From Enterococcus plantarum (GTDB lineage: Bacteria; Bacillota; Bacilli; Lactobacillales; Enterococcaceae), in contig NZ_MIKA01000005.1 of NCBI RefSeq assembly GCF_001730295.1, positions 33,761 through 97,760 on the forward strand: 64,000 nucleotides of DNA. The letters are read 5' to 3'. The position numbers were made by a program, and so were the translations under genes. Position 1 is the stretch's first letter. Every line of letters starts with the position of its first letter. Shown in pieces: positions 1 to 7,544 of the stretch. The notes below the pieces were generated by a model. That model had not been told where the DNA came from, did no database searches, and saw nothing but the letters and a program-made list of their open reading frames with translations.

Positions 1-14
1 GCTGTACCTCGATT

Positions 15-257
15 TCATTCAGTCTCATCGACTACCTCGCCTTTTTTGACCATAAAAAAAGTACCTTCTTCAGGTATCTCGAGCATCATACCGGCGTATA
101 ATTTTCTGCCGCGGCGATTCTCTAATTCCCCATCTACGAAAACACTATTTTCAGCTAAGTACCATTTGGCAGCGCCACCACTGCTGATAACGTCGACTTC
201 TTTTAAGACTTGACCTAGTGTCATGTAATCAGTTTCTAAAACAATCGTCTTTTTCAA
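15..257 (-). CDS. yaaA: S4-domain RNA-binding protein YaaA
   Basis: Small (80 residues) S4-like RNA-binding protein that sits between dnaN and recF in many Firmicutes. The S4 signature is visible: a helix running into AAKWYLAENSVFVDGE followed by NRRGRKLYAGM. Translation appears to start at a TTG (255-257), because a GAGGG Shine-Dalgarno lies 7 bases upstream and no in-frame ATG fits. The gene is on the same strand as dnaN and dnaA. A GAGGT motif close to position 1 suggests that recF begins just outside the window, but recF itself is not visible. Its precise cellular role is not established; an RNA or ribosome contact is the family-level expectation. Confidence 0.88.
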   Translation of the reverse strand: MKKTIVLETDYMTLGQVLKEVDVISSGGAAKWYLAENSVFVDGELENRRGRKLYAGMMLEIPEEGTFFMVKKGEVVDETE

Positions 258-513
258 AATGCATCCCTCTTTTTTGTTTTCACTTTTACTCTTATATTAT
301 ACTCTTTTTTACGTCAAAAAACAAATTTATCCGTCTAATTTTCTTTCTAAGCAATTTTGAATACAATCGACAAAAAATATTCTAACGATTAAAAAAGGCT
401 TAAAATGCATTTTAAGGAGAAATTTGTAAGTTTTACTTCTTGAAAATTATTTCAGTAGTTTTCATTTTATTTAGAATGACGAATGAAAGATAAATGATCT
501 ATTTTAAGGAAAT
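258..513. other. AT-rich gap between yaaA and dnaN
   Basis: This gap holds the yaaA Shine-Dalgarno (about 261-267). I see no convincing gene, RNA or repeat in the rest, which is AT-rich. The dnaN terminator lies at its right edge. Confidence 0.5.
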
Positions 514-558
514 AAAAAAGCACCTGCCTCAAAAACGAGACAAGTACTGTTTTTTATT
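514..558 (-). terminator. Intrinsic terminator of dnaN
   Basis: Read on the minus strand, an AGTACTTGTCTC arm pairs imperfectly with GAGGCAGGTGCT around a short loop and is followed by a T run. It starts right after the dnaN stop, so it should separate dnaN from yaaA transcription. Confidence 0.75.
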
Positions 559-559
559 T

Positions 560-1690
560 TTAGTTTGTACGAACTGGTGTAATCAATTGAATAAAGTCCA
601 AATCAGTTTCAGTCGGTTCTAAGGTAAATGGTCGAATTGCTGAAATGAATTTAACTGTAATGCTCATATCGCCGAATGCACGTAAGGCATCTTTCATATA
701 ATCTGGATTGAAAGAAATTTCCAATGGGTCACCCGTTACTTTTTCATAATTTAATGGCTCTTCCACTTTTCCTATTTCTGGAGAGTTTCCGTAAAGAACA
801 ACAGAATCAGACGCAATGGCTAAACGAACAATATTATTACGGCCTTCATGTGATAATAATGAAGCGCGATCAATGGCAGACAATAAATCTGGAACATAAA
901 AATCGATTTCCGTATTAAAGCTTGTTGGGATCAAACGATTGGTATCAGGATAATTTCCTTCTAACAAACGAGAATAAAAATACATGTTTTGTGTTTTAAA
1001 CAATACTTGGTTTTCCATGATGCTGATCTCAACCATCTCTTCTTCATTTGTAAACGAACGAGAAAGTTCAGTCAAACTTTTCCCAGGGATGACGATATTG
1101 AAATTTTCAGCTGCTTGTTCGATAGGAATAATTCGTTGGCTCAAACGATGTGAATCTGTCGCAACAGCCAATAATTTTTGATCTTCCAAAATAAAATGAA
1201 CACCGGTTAAAATGGGACGACTCTCATGAAGGGAAACGGCAAATCCCGTTTCATTGATAATTTTTGTCAAAAGATGAACTGGTAATTGAATTTGATTTTT
1301 AGCATCGATAACTGGAAGGTGTGGATAATTGTCTGCGTCCAATCCGTTTACGGTAAAGTCGGCTTTTCCTGAAGTAATTGCAACTTGATTATTCTCTAAT
1401 ACTTCTAGAGTGAACATATCTTCAGGTAATTTACGAATGATTTCACCAAAGAAACGAGCTTGTAAAACGATGCTTCCAGTTGATTCGATCGTCATTTGAG
1501 CTTTTTCATCTTCTTTACTTAAAAAACTTTCAATAGAAATATCTGCATTACTACCCGTTAAGGATAATCCTTCATCTGTTAAGACGATTTTTACACCGGT
1601 TAAAATAGGGATAGTTGTTTTAGAAGAAATAGCTCGTTGAACAGTTTGTAATTCTTGTAAAAATATATTTCTTTTTACGGTTAGTTTCAT
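560..1690 (-). CDS. dnaN: DNA polymerase III sliding clamp (beta subunit)
   Basis: Beta clamp of the replicative polymerase: a ring-forming processivity factor loaded on DNA by the clamp loader. The 376-residue length and the three consecutive clamp domains fit the family, from the MKLTVKRNIFLQEL start to the C-terminal FIQLITPVRTN, which matches the usual LITPVR-type end near the cleft. An AAGGAGTT Shine-Dalgarno precedes the ATG. It lies downstream of dnaA in the same direction, with DnaA boxes in the 200-bp gap, so co-regulation by DnaA is likely. A terminator follows. Confidence 0.98.
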   Translation of the reverse strand: MKLTVKRNIFLQELQTVQRAISSKTTIPILTGVKIVLTDEGLSLTGSNADISIESFLSKEDEKAQMTIESTGSIVLQARFFGEIIRKLPEDMFTLEVLENNQVAITSGKADFTVNGLDADNYPHLPVIDAKNQIQLPVHLLTKIINETGFAVSLHESRPILTGVHFILEDQKLLAVATDSHRLSQRIIPIEQAAENFNIVIPGKSLTELSRSFTNEEEMVEISIMENQVLFKTQNMYFYSRLLEGNYPDTNRLIPTSFNTEIDFYVPDLLSAIDRASLLSHEGRNNIVRLAIASDSVVLYGNSPEIGKVEEPLNYEKVTGDPLEISFNPDYMKDALRAFGDMSITVKFISAIRPFTLEPTETDLDFIQLITPVRTN

Positions 1691-1889
1691 AATAAATGAA
1701 CTCCTTTTTAATTGATTTTAAATGCACAAATTTTGTTAGGACTGTTTGTATTTATATATAAATAAATAATAAAAGTAGTAGGTCCTGTTAATTCTGTGGA
1801 AAAGTGTAGAAATGAAATGAAGTAGGAGTTTTCCACTTGTGTATAACTTGTGGAAAACTTTTTACTATTTCTCTTTTTTTATCCACAGG
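1691..1889. other. dnaA-dnaN spacer with DnaA boxes (second part of bipartite oriC)
   Basis: It contains one perfect DnaA box (TTATCCACA, 1879-1887) immediately next to the dnaA stop codon. Several near-matches of the TGTGGAAAA and TGTATAAC type lie around 1795-1860. An AT-rich run lies at about 1730-1775. Such boxes on both sides of dnaA are typical of Firmicute bipartite origins. The spacer should also carry the dnaN promoter. Confidence 0.6.
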
Positions 1890-3233
1890 CTACGAATTGA
1901 GCAAGTTTTTGATTTCCCCAACTTCTTTTTGGATTGTTGGATCTTTTTCCATTAATTGTTGGATTTTTTCATGAGCATGGATGACCGTAGTATGATCTTT
2001 ACCGCCGAATTCTGCACCGATTTTAGGCAGAGAATTTTCGGTCATCTCTCTAGATAGATACATTGAGATTTGTCTAGGAACAACGATGGACTTCACACGT
2101 TTTTTGCCTTTTAAATCTTTTAATTGGATATGGTAATACTTTGCCACTTCTTCTTGGATTTGTAAAATCGATAAATGAGTTTGACTGCCAACAGATTTCA
2201 ACGATTTTAAGGCATCGGCTGCTAAACTAGTGGTAATATCCTCACCATTGATTGTAGCAAATGCTTGAACTCGGACTAATGCACCTTCTAATTCACGAAT
2301 ATTAGAATCAATTTGACCAGCGATGTAGCTAAGTGTATCGTCAGGGATCTCTAGGCGTTCTGCGTCGGCTTTTTTCCGCAAGATCGCAATTCGTGTCTCT
2401 AAATCTGGTGGCGTAATATCAACAGAGAGACCCCAAGCAAAACGAGAAACCAATCGCTCAGGTAGTTTTGGAATATCATTAGGTGGTCGATCACTTGTCA
2501 GTACGATTTGTTTGTTTTCATTGTATAAATCATTGAAGGTATGGAAAAATTCTTCTAATGTTGCTTCCTTCTCAGCCAAGAACTGAATATCATCCACTAA
2601 TAGTAAATCGACATTTCGATACTCTTTTCGAAACTGTTCTGAATTTTTTGTTTGAATCGAATTGATAAATTCATTTGTAAATGTTTCGCTGCTGACGTAT
2701 TTTACTTTCGCATCTGGTCTATTTTGTAACATTTGATGACCGATTGCATGCATCAAATGGGTTTTCCCTAAACCTACTCCACCATAGAAGAATAATGGAT
2801 TGTAAATAGAACCAGGATCTTCTGCAACAACTAAAGCTGCTGCGTGCGCCATTTGGTTTCCTTTTCCGATCACGAATGTGTCAAAAGAATACTTTGGGTT
2901 CAATAAAGCTTTTTTCCCATGTTCAGCAATTTTTTCTGGTGTTACAGGAGCTTTCTTTTCTTCTTGAACAGGCACGAGCTCTTTTTCACCAGTAATAACA
3001 AAATGAGGCATTACTTCAGCACCAGTCAATTTAAAGCCGGTTTCGACGATTTTTGCGGCTAAATTCTTTTCCCAATAGTCTTTATGAACAGCAGAAGGAA
3101 CTTCTAACCATAATTGGTTATTCTCCAACTTTAGCGGTTGTGTTGTTTTTATCCAAGCATCAAAACTTGGTGCAGACAAAACAGATTGGTAAGTATCTTC
3201 TAAATCTTTCCAGAAACTTTCCATATCGGGCAT
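1890..3233 (-). CDS. dnaA: Chromosomal replication initiator protein DnaA
   Basis: AAA+ ATPase that binds DnaA boxes and melts oriC. The 447-residue protein shows the N-terminal DnaB-interacting domain I and a short linker to about residue 110. The AAA+ core follows, with Walker A GGVGLGKTHL, Walker B LLVDDIQFL and sensor/box VII LVSRFAWGL. The C-terminal HTH domain carries the signature GGKDHTTVIHA. The start is ATG at 3233, preceded by an AAGGAGGT Shine-Dalgarno. It is followed by dnaN and flanked on both sides by DnaA boxes, suggesting autoregulation. Confidence 0.99.
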   Translation of the reverse strand: MPDMESFWKDLEDTYQSVLSAPSFDAWIKTTQPLKLENNQLWLEVPSAVHKDYWEKNLAAKIVETGFKLTGAEVMPHFVITGEKELVPVQEEKKAPVTPEKIAEHGKKALLNPKYSFDTFVIGKGNQMAHAAALVVAEDPGSIYNPLFFYGGVGLGKTHLMHAIGHQMLQNRPDAKVKYVSSETFTNEFINSIQTKNSEQFRKEYRNVDLLLVDDIQFLAEKEATLEEFFHTFNDLYNENKQIVLTSDRPPNDIPKLPERLVSRFAWGLSVDITPPDLETRIAILRKKADAERLEIPDDTLSYIAGQIDSNIRELEGALVRVQAFATINGEDITTSLAADALKSLKSVGSQTHLSILQIQEEVAKYYHIQLKDLKGKKRVKSIVVPRQISMYLSREMTENSLPKIGAEFGGKDHTTVIHAHEKIQQLMEKDPTIQKEVGEIKNLLNS

Positions 3234-3249
3234 ATGGTGACCTCCTTAA

Positions 3250-3780
3250 TATATAAGTAACAACACTCTACTTCGCTTCACCTTAAAATTTTTGACATTC
3301 AGTGATGAATAGAAGCAAGAGTCCTTACATTCATCTTGTATCAATTTCTAAGAGTAAACCCACGAAGTTAGATAAAACTTTTTCTATATAAAAATGCAGC
3401 ACAACTATAAATAGATAAGCAAATAGAATTTTAGCATTTTTTTGGAAGTTTTTCCACAGGCAAATTGTGAATTGTGGAAAAAAAATTCACAGAAGGGTAT
3501 AAACTTATCCACATAGAGAAATAAAACGGTGGAATTCTCATTGTTTTTTTATTTATCCACAACAGTTTCTGTAAAAAAAAATCAAGTAATTCAAGCTTTT
3601 TTTAAAGTTATACACAGCCGGAAAATAATTTGTGCATAACTTTTTAACAGCCTGTTTTTTTGTGCAAAACTGCAGAAGAAACTCAAAAAGAAATAGATGT
3701 CTCAAAAAAACTATCCACAAGTTATTCCTAAACTTTCCTCTTTTGTGGATAACTTATTTCAATAAGAAGAAAAATTTATT
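3250..3780. other. oriC: Chromosomal origin of replication oriC
   Basis: The dnaA-rpmH spacer carries a cluster of DnaA boxes in both orientations. Perfect TTATCCACA sites are at 3505-3513 and 3553-3561, and the perfect reverse TGTGGATAA is at 3744-3752. One-mismatch boxes are at 3450-3458 (TTTTCCACA), 3608-3616 (TTATACACA), 3631-3639 (TGTGCATAA, reverse) and 3711-3719 (CTATCCACA). Long A/T runs between boxes are candidate unwinding elements. The divergence of dnaA (minus) and rpmH (plus) around it is the classical Firmicute origin arrangement. Confidence 0.9.
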
Positions 3781-3792
3781 CCAGAAAATTTA

Positions 3793-3822
3793 TTGACAAA
3801 CCTACCTATTACTAGTTATACT
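3793..3822 (+). promoter_or_regulatory. Sigma-A type promoter of rpmH
   Basis: TTGACA at 3793-3798 and TATACT at 3817-3822, separated by 18 bases, about 58 bases ahead of the rpmH start codon. It follows directly after the last DnaA box of oriC. Confidence 0.75.
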
Positions 3823-3879
3823 ATCAAAGTATGTCTATGTATTGATGGATAGTTACAATTTCAGGAGGTGGAACAAGAG

Positions 3880-4014
3880 ATGAAAAGAACGTATCAACCA
3901 AACAAGCGCAAACGTCAAAAAGTTCACGGTTTCCGTAAACGCATGAGCACAAAAAATGGTCGCAACGTATTAGCGAGCAGACGTCGTAAAGGCAGAAAAG
4001 TTATTTCAGCATAA
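3880..4014 (+). CDS. rpmH: 50S ribosomal protein L34
   Basis: Encodes the 44-residue, very basic L34 of the large ribosomal subunit; it begins [20 protein letters not shown] and ends GRKVISA, which is diagnostic. An AGGAGGTG Shine-Dalgarno precedes the ATG. It is the first gene to the right of oriC and transcribed away from it. A strong terminator follows at 4052, so it is probably uncoupled from rnpA here, unlike the tight rpmH-rnpA operon of many bacteria. Confidence 0.98.
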   Translation: MKRTYQPNKRKRQKVHGFRKRMSTKNGRNVLASRRRKGRKVISA

Positions 4015-4051
4015 TCTATGTTGACTTTAAATAACGAATCAAGTTTAAACT

Positions 4052-4108
4052 AAGAACCCTTTATTATCTTCACAATGTATGTGTGGAAATAATAAAGGGT
4101 TCTTTTGT
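4052..4108 (+). terminator. Intrinsic terminator of rpmH
   Basis: A long stem (AAGAACCCTTTATTAT pairing with AATAATAAAGGGTTCTT) is followed by TTTTGTTG. The high stem complementarity makes it a strong terminator. Confidence 0.85.
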
Positions 4109-4109
4109 T

Positions 4110-4230
4110 GTGAATCACTACGATTGGCTTCGCCAGAGTAGATGATGAACAATACTTGGCGACCTTAGGGAGAGAAGTTACATTACTAGTGAATCACCAA
4201 ACGCTAACACCAAAAAAAGTAGTATAGTAA
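4110..4230. repeat. Dispersed repeat element, copy 1
   Basis: Begins GTGAATCACTACGATTGGC and continues through ACAATACTTGGCGACC, AGGGAGAGAAGT and ACTAGTGAATCACC. The same ordered blocks recur at about 4295-4405 and, more closely, at 13418-13500. It is non-coding, has short inverted segments (GTGAATCA/TGATTCAC in the 13.4-kb copy) and sits between gene units. It could be a small palindromic element of the MITE/BOX kind; I do not recognise a named family. Confidence 0.6.
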
Positions 4231-4294
4231 TGAACGAAAAGTAAGAGTATTAATCGAACGAAGATAATAGTTATGTTCTAAATCAAGAAGGATA

Positions 4295-4405
4295 GAGTGA
4301 TTCGTTGATGAACAATACTTGGCGATCAAAGGAAGAGAACTCACTTATTAATAAGTTACCAAACGCTTAATACTAAAAAAGTAATCCAATATAGTAATAA
4401 TCATA
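4295..4405. repeat. Dispersed repeat element, copy 2 (diverged)
   Basis: It shares GATGAACAATACTTGGCGA, an AAAGGAAGAGAA block and ACCAAACGCTAA/ACCAAACGCTTAA-type sequence followed by a run of A with copy 1 about 185 bases upstream. It is more diverged. Together the two copies fill most of the 690-bp rpmH-rnpA gap; the remainder (4406-4690) is AT-rich with no gene seen. Confidence 0.5.
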
Positions 4406-4701
4406 CGAAAATAACAGTCTTATTCTCAATCACGCTATCTTGGTTCGATTTCTCCGATTTTTACAAGCTAAATGCTAAAAATTGAACCCATACTTATCTC
4501 AATGTAAACTAACCTCAAAAAATCTCTCAATGCCATAAAATAAAGTGTAAAAAAACAAAAAAAATGATAAGATATAAAATTAGAGTCATTAAGACCAAAA
4601 TCTCTAGAGATTTTCCCTAAATTTTGAAAAAAAATGACTAAAATATGCTATCATTGTAGAGTGAGTAAAAAAGAAAGATAGAAAGAAACAAAGGGATGCA
4701 G

Positions 4702-5040
4702 ATGAAAAAATCCTATAGAGTAAAAAAAGAAAAAGAATTTCAAGCAGTGTTTCAACATAAACAGTCCTGTGCGAACCGAAGATTTGTTGTCTATGTATTA
4801 GAAAAACCAGAGCAAAAGCATTTTCGGGTAGGAATTTCCGTAGGTAAAAAAATCGGGAATGCCGTTATGAGGAACGCTGTAAAACGTAAAATTCGTACGT
4901 CGATCTACCAACTAAAAGAATCAATCGATCCGACTTGTGATTTTATTATCATCGCAAGACCTGGTGTCGACAAGTTGACTTCTGAAGAAATTCATAGCAA
5001 CGTAACGCATGTTTTAAAACTTGCCAAAATTTTGAAATAA
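4702..5040 (+). CDS. rnpA: Ribonuclease P protein component
   Basis: Basic protein cofactor of RNase P, which matures tRNA 5' ends. The family signature is visible as RNAVKRKIR preceded by the [15 protein letters not shown] strand-helix. ATG 4702 is the likely start, since AGGG (4692-4695) lies 6 bases upstream; the ATG at 4696 directly abuts that Shine-Dalgarno and would be unusable. The resulting 112-residue length is normal. It is the first gene of an rnpA-yidC-jag unit with short gaps. Confidence 0.96.
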   Translation: MKKSYRVKKEKEFQAVFQHKQSCANRRFVVYVLEKPEQKHFRVGISVGKKIGNAVMRNAVKRKIRTSIYQLKESIDPTCDFIIIARPGVDKLTSEEIHSNVTHVLKLAKILK

Positions 5041-5055
5041 GAGAGGAATAGTTTT

Positions 5056-5883
5056 GTGAAGAAGTATAAACGCCTATTATTGATGGCAGGTTTGATTACA
5101 CTTGTTTTTGTGTTGTCAGCCTGTGGAACAGCCCCAATTAATGAAAGCAGTACAGGAATTTGGGACCGCTATATTGTCTATTATTTCGCTGAAGCAATTA
5201 AATTTTTGTCCATTTCAGCAAATACGGGTATCGGGATCATTCTGTTTACATTAGTGATTCGAATTATTTTGTTACCACTGATGCATTTCCAAACGAAAAG
5301 TATGCGCAAAACGCAAGAATTACAGCCAAAATTAAAAGCGCTACAAAAACAATATTCTTCAAAAGATCCAGAAACGCAACGTTTATTCCGTGAAGAACAG
5401 CAAAAACTATATGCTGAAAATAATGTAAACCCATATGCTGGTTGTTTACCATTATTGATTCAAATGCCAATCATGATGGCGCTATATCAATCAATTTCTC
5501 GTGTGCCAGAATTGAAACAAGGAAGTTTTATGTGGTTGAATCTTGGGAAACCAGACCCGTATTTGATTTTACCGATTCTTGCGGCAGTCTTTACATTTGC
5601 CAGCACATATTTAACTAGTATGAGTCAAGTTGAATCAAATGCGTCATTAAAAATCATGAACTTCGTAATGCCAGTGATGATTTTTGTAATGGGTATGAGT
5701 TTAGCTAGTGGACTATCTCTTTACTGGGTAGTTTCAAATGCGTTCCAAGTAGGACAAACATTATTAATCAATAACCCATTTAAAATCCGTAAAGAGCGTG
5801 CAGAAGCAGAACGACAAGTGAAAGAACGCGAACGAGCATTGAAGAAAGCAATGAATCCTAAGAAAAAAAATAAGAAAAAATAA
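5056..5883 (+). CDS. yidC: Membrane protein insertase YidC/OxaA (lipoprotein type)
   Basis: Inserts membrane proteins alone or with Sec. The 275-residue protein starts at GTG and has a lipoprotein signal peptide with lipobox LSAC (Cys about residue 23). It has the usual Gram-positive five-helix core, including the LPLMHFQTKSMRK loop with its positively charged groove and a basic, lysine-rich C-terminal tail that can bind ribosomes. It lies 15 bases after rnpA and 15 bases before jag, as in the classical rnpA-spoIIIJ-jag arrangement. A second YidC paralogue elsewhere is common in this group but not visible here. Confidence 0.96.
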   Translation: MKKYKRLLLMAGLITLVFVLSACGTAPINESSTGIWDRYIVYYFAEAIKFLSISANTGIGIILFTLVIRIILLPLMHFQTKSMRKTQELQPKLKALQKQYSSKDPETQRLFREEQQKLYAENNVNPYAGCLPLLIQMPIMMALYQSISRVPELKQGSFMWLNLGKPDPYLILPILAAVFTFASTYLTSMSQVESNASLKIMNFVMPVMIFVMGMSLASGLSLYWVVSNAFQVGQTLLINNPFKIRKERAEAERQVKERERALKKAMNPKKKNKKK

Positions 5884-5898
5884 AAGGAGGTTTTCCAG

Positions 5899-6666
5899 AT
5901 GCCGGTTTATGAGGGAAACACAATTGAAGAAGCAATAACTAAAGGGTTGGGCGCACTGAATTTATCAAAAGAAGAAGTAGAGATCAAGGTAATAATAGAC
6001 GCTAAAAAAGGTTTCTTGGGTTTCGGTAAAAAACGTGCTCAAGTCTCAATCGAGCCTACTGTCAGTGAACAAATCACAGAAGCTGTTGTAGAGACAGTCG
6101 AAGATGTCATTGTGGCAGACGAGGAAGTTAAAGTAGAGACAGCTGTTGACGAATTATTGGCCGCTAAAATGCCAGATACCTCTGGACCTAAAGTCTTGGA
6201 AAACCTAGAAGATGAAGAAGCGATCACTGAACTAGCGCTGTATTTAACAACTATTTCAAAAGAGTTGAATGCACCTGCTTTAGTTCGTTTAGAGCGTAAA
6301 GATGGTTTGTTGGTTTTTCATTTAGAGACAGATAAACAAGGGATTTTGATCGGAAAACACGGAAAAGTTTTAAATGCGCTTCAGTATTTAGCACAAGTTT
6401 TCGTCCATCGTGTTGCGGAAAATAAATTGTCTGTGGTAGTAAATGTTGGTGATTACCGTGAAAAACGTCAAGCGATTTTGCAACGCTTAGCAGAAAGAAC
6501 GGCAGAAAAAGTTAAGCAAACTGGTCGTCCGGTTTTTCTAGAACCAATGCCAGCGTTTGAAAGAAAACAAATCCACTTTACTTTGAGCAAAGATGATCAC
6601 ATCAAAACGCATTCAGAAGGTGACGAACCTTATCGCTATCTGGTTGTGGAACCCGTGAAAAAATAG
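5899..6666 (+). CDS. jag: RNA-binding protein Jag/KhpB
   Basis: A 255-residue RNA-binding protein linked to cell elongation and division in Gram-positive cocci (KhpA/KhpB). The Jag-N domain spans residues 1-50, ending in KKGFLGFGKKRAQV. An acidic linker (55-110) follows, then a KH domain around GKHGKVLNALQYL, and a C-terminal R3H domain with the motif ER..IHFTLSKDDHIKTHSEG. A perfect AAAGGAGG Shine-Dalgarno precedes the ATG. It closes the rnpA-yidC-jag unit and is followed by a strong terminator. Confidence 0.95.
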   Translation: MPVYEGNTIEEAITKGLGALNLSKEEVEIKVIIDAKKGFLGFGKKRAQVSIEPTVSEQITEAVVETVEDVIVADEEVKVETAVDELLAAKMPDTSGPKVLENLEDEEAITELALYLTTISKELNAPALVRLERKDGLLVFHLETDKQGILIGKHGKVLNALQYLAQVFVHRVAENKLSVVVNVGDYREKRQAILQRLAERTAEKVKQTGRPVFLEPMPAFERKQIHFTLSKDDHIKTHSEGDEPYRYLVVEPVKK

Positions 6667-6667
6667 T

Positions 6668-6726
6668 ATTAAACAATAAATGCCTCTTTAAAATAAATTT
6701 TTTAAAGAGGCATTTATTGTTTAAAT
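6668..6726 (+). terminator. Terminator after jag
   Basis: Near-perfect stem of over 20 bp: AAACAATAAATGCCTCTTT pairs with AAAGAGGCATTTATTGTTT. The stem is symmetric and could act on both strands. Confidence 0.85.
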
Positions 6727-6751
6727 CAGATAATTATATAAAAAAAATACA

Positions 6752-6780
6752 TTGACAAATACTACTAAACAAAGTATATT
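6752..6780 (+). promoter_or_regulatory. Promoter of candidate small RNA
   Basis: TTGACA (6752-6757), a 17-base spacer and TATATT (6775-6780). No open reading frame follows before a terminator about 100 bases downstream. Confidence 0.7.
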
Positions 6781-6786
6781 TTAAAC

Positions 6787-6882
6787 GAAATCATTCTTAT
6801 CAACGTACAAAATACGATGATAAAGTAGTTGGAGCATTCGTGCTTCTTCCAGCCTGATCCTTTTAGGATCAGGTTTTTTCTT
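6787..6882 (+). ncRNA. Candidate small RNA between jag and the YbjQ-like gene
   Basis: A consensus promoter directly upstream and an intrinsic terminator (CCTGATCC TTTT AGGATCAGG followed by six T) bracket about 95 bases without a usable ORF; the only ATG reads three codons then stop. Within it a GAGCA-TTCG-TGCTT hairpin with a UUCG tetraloop and a TTATC/GATAA helix can form, giving a three-hairpin RNA. I do not recognise it as a known family. It lies on the plus strand and converges on the gene at 6891. Confidence 0.55.
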
Positions 6883-6890
6883 TCTAATAT

Positions 6891-7232
6891 TTAACCAATG
6901 GTTGTTTGTGTAAATTGAACGACTGTTCCATAAGCAAAAATTTCTACAACCCATTTTCCTTGATACTCTACATATTTCTCTTCAAAATGACAATTGATGA
7001 CAGCATCAGCTTCGTATTCAAATGCAATCACTTTCAACTGACGATAAACCCCACTGAATACATCATTTGGATTGACATCTGGTGAAAATAAGTCTGTCTC
7101 AATTCGATCAGTTGCAAAAACAATATCTCGAACGATATATTTTTTGTTGACATTTCCCGTAGATAATGTGATTCCACTTAAACGATTTTCTAGTTCTTGT
7201 TCATTAAATTTATCTTTTTTATCTCGTTTCAT
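6891..7232 (-). CDS. YbjQ/DUF74-like small protein
   Basis: A 113-residue cytoplasmic protein. The central region (VYRQLKVIAFEYEADAVINCHFE) followed by VEIFAYGTVVQF resembles the YbjQ/DUF74 family, in which a helix with an (E)A.ALGADAV-type motif leads into a strand ending in GTAV. The family forms small oligomeric barrels and its function is not settled. The first 20 residues are charged. The ATG is preceded by AAGGAGGTTCC. It is monocistronic and converges with the small-RNA unit; GC and codon use look like the surrounding backbone. Confidence 0.55.
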   Translation of the reverse strand: MKRDKKDKFNEQELENRLSGITLSTGNVNKKYIVRDIVFATDRIETDLFSPDVNPNDVFSGVYRQLKVIAFEYEADAVINCHFEEKYVEYQGKWVVEIFAYGTVVQFTQTTIG

Positions 7233-7322
7233 CTTAGGAACCTCCTTAATTTATTAGGTTTATTTTAAAGATAAAACGGTAGAAATGCAAAATTTATGAA
7301 TGATTTCAGTGAATAAACAATG

Positions 7323-7435
7323 TTGCGAAAAAAACATAAATATGATATTCTATGTCAAGAAATTAATAGGAATTGATGCAGTGAAAGTGCTAGATCCAAC
7401 CTGAAAAAATAGGGGTGGAGTGGGCGCTTTTTTTG
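7323..7435 (+). promoter_or_regulatory. Promoter plus early terminator upstream of mnmE (attenuator or short RNA)
   Basis: TTGCGA (7323-7328), 17 bases, TATTCT (7346-7351). About 75 bases later there is a GC-rich hairpin (AGTGCTAGATCCAACC against GGGGTGGAGTGGGCGCT, with G-U pairs) and seven T. About 110 bases remain to the mnmE start. Either this is a leader attenuator for mnmE or an independent short RNA; the sequence does not decide. The gap 7233-7544 holds nothing else I can identify. Confidence 0.5.
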
Positions 7436-7544
7436 TAGCCAAAAATAGATGTATACATAAGTAACAAAAGATACGAGTGGTTTAACGTAGTCATTATTAC
7501 GAAAAAAACGGCTCAATCCATTAACGAAAGGAAGTCAGTCAACC

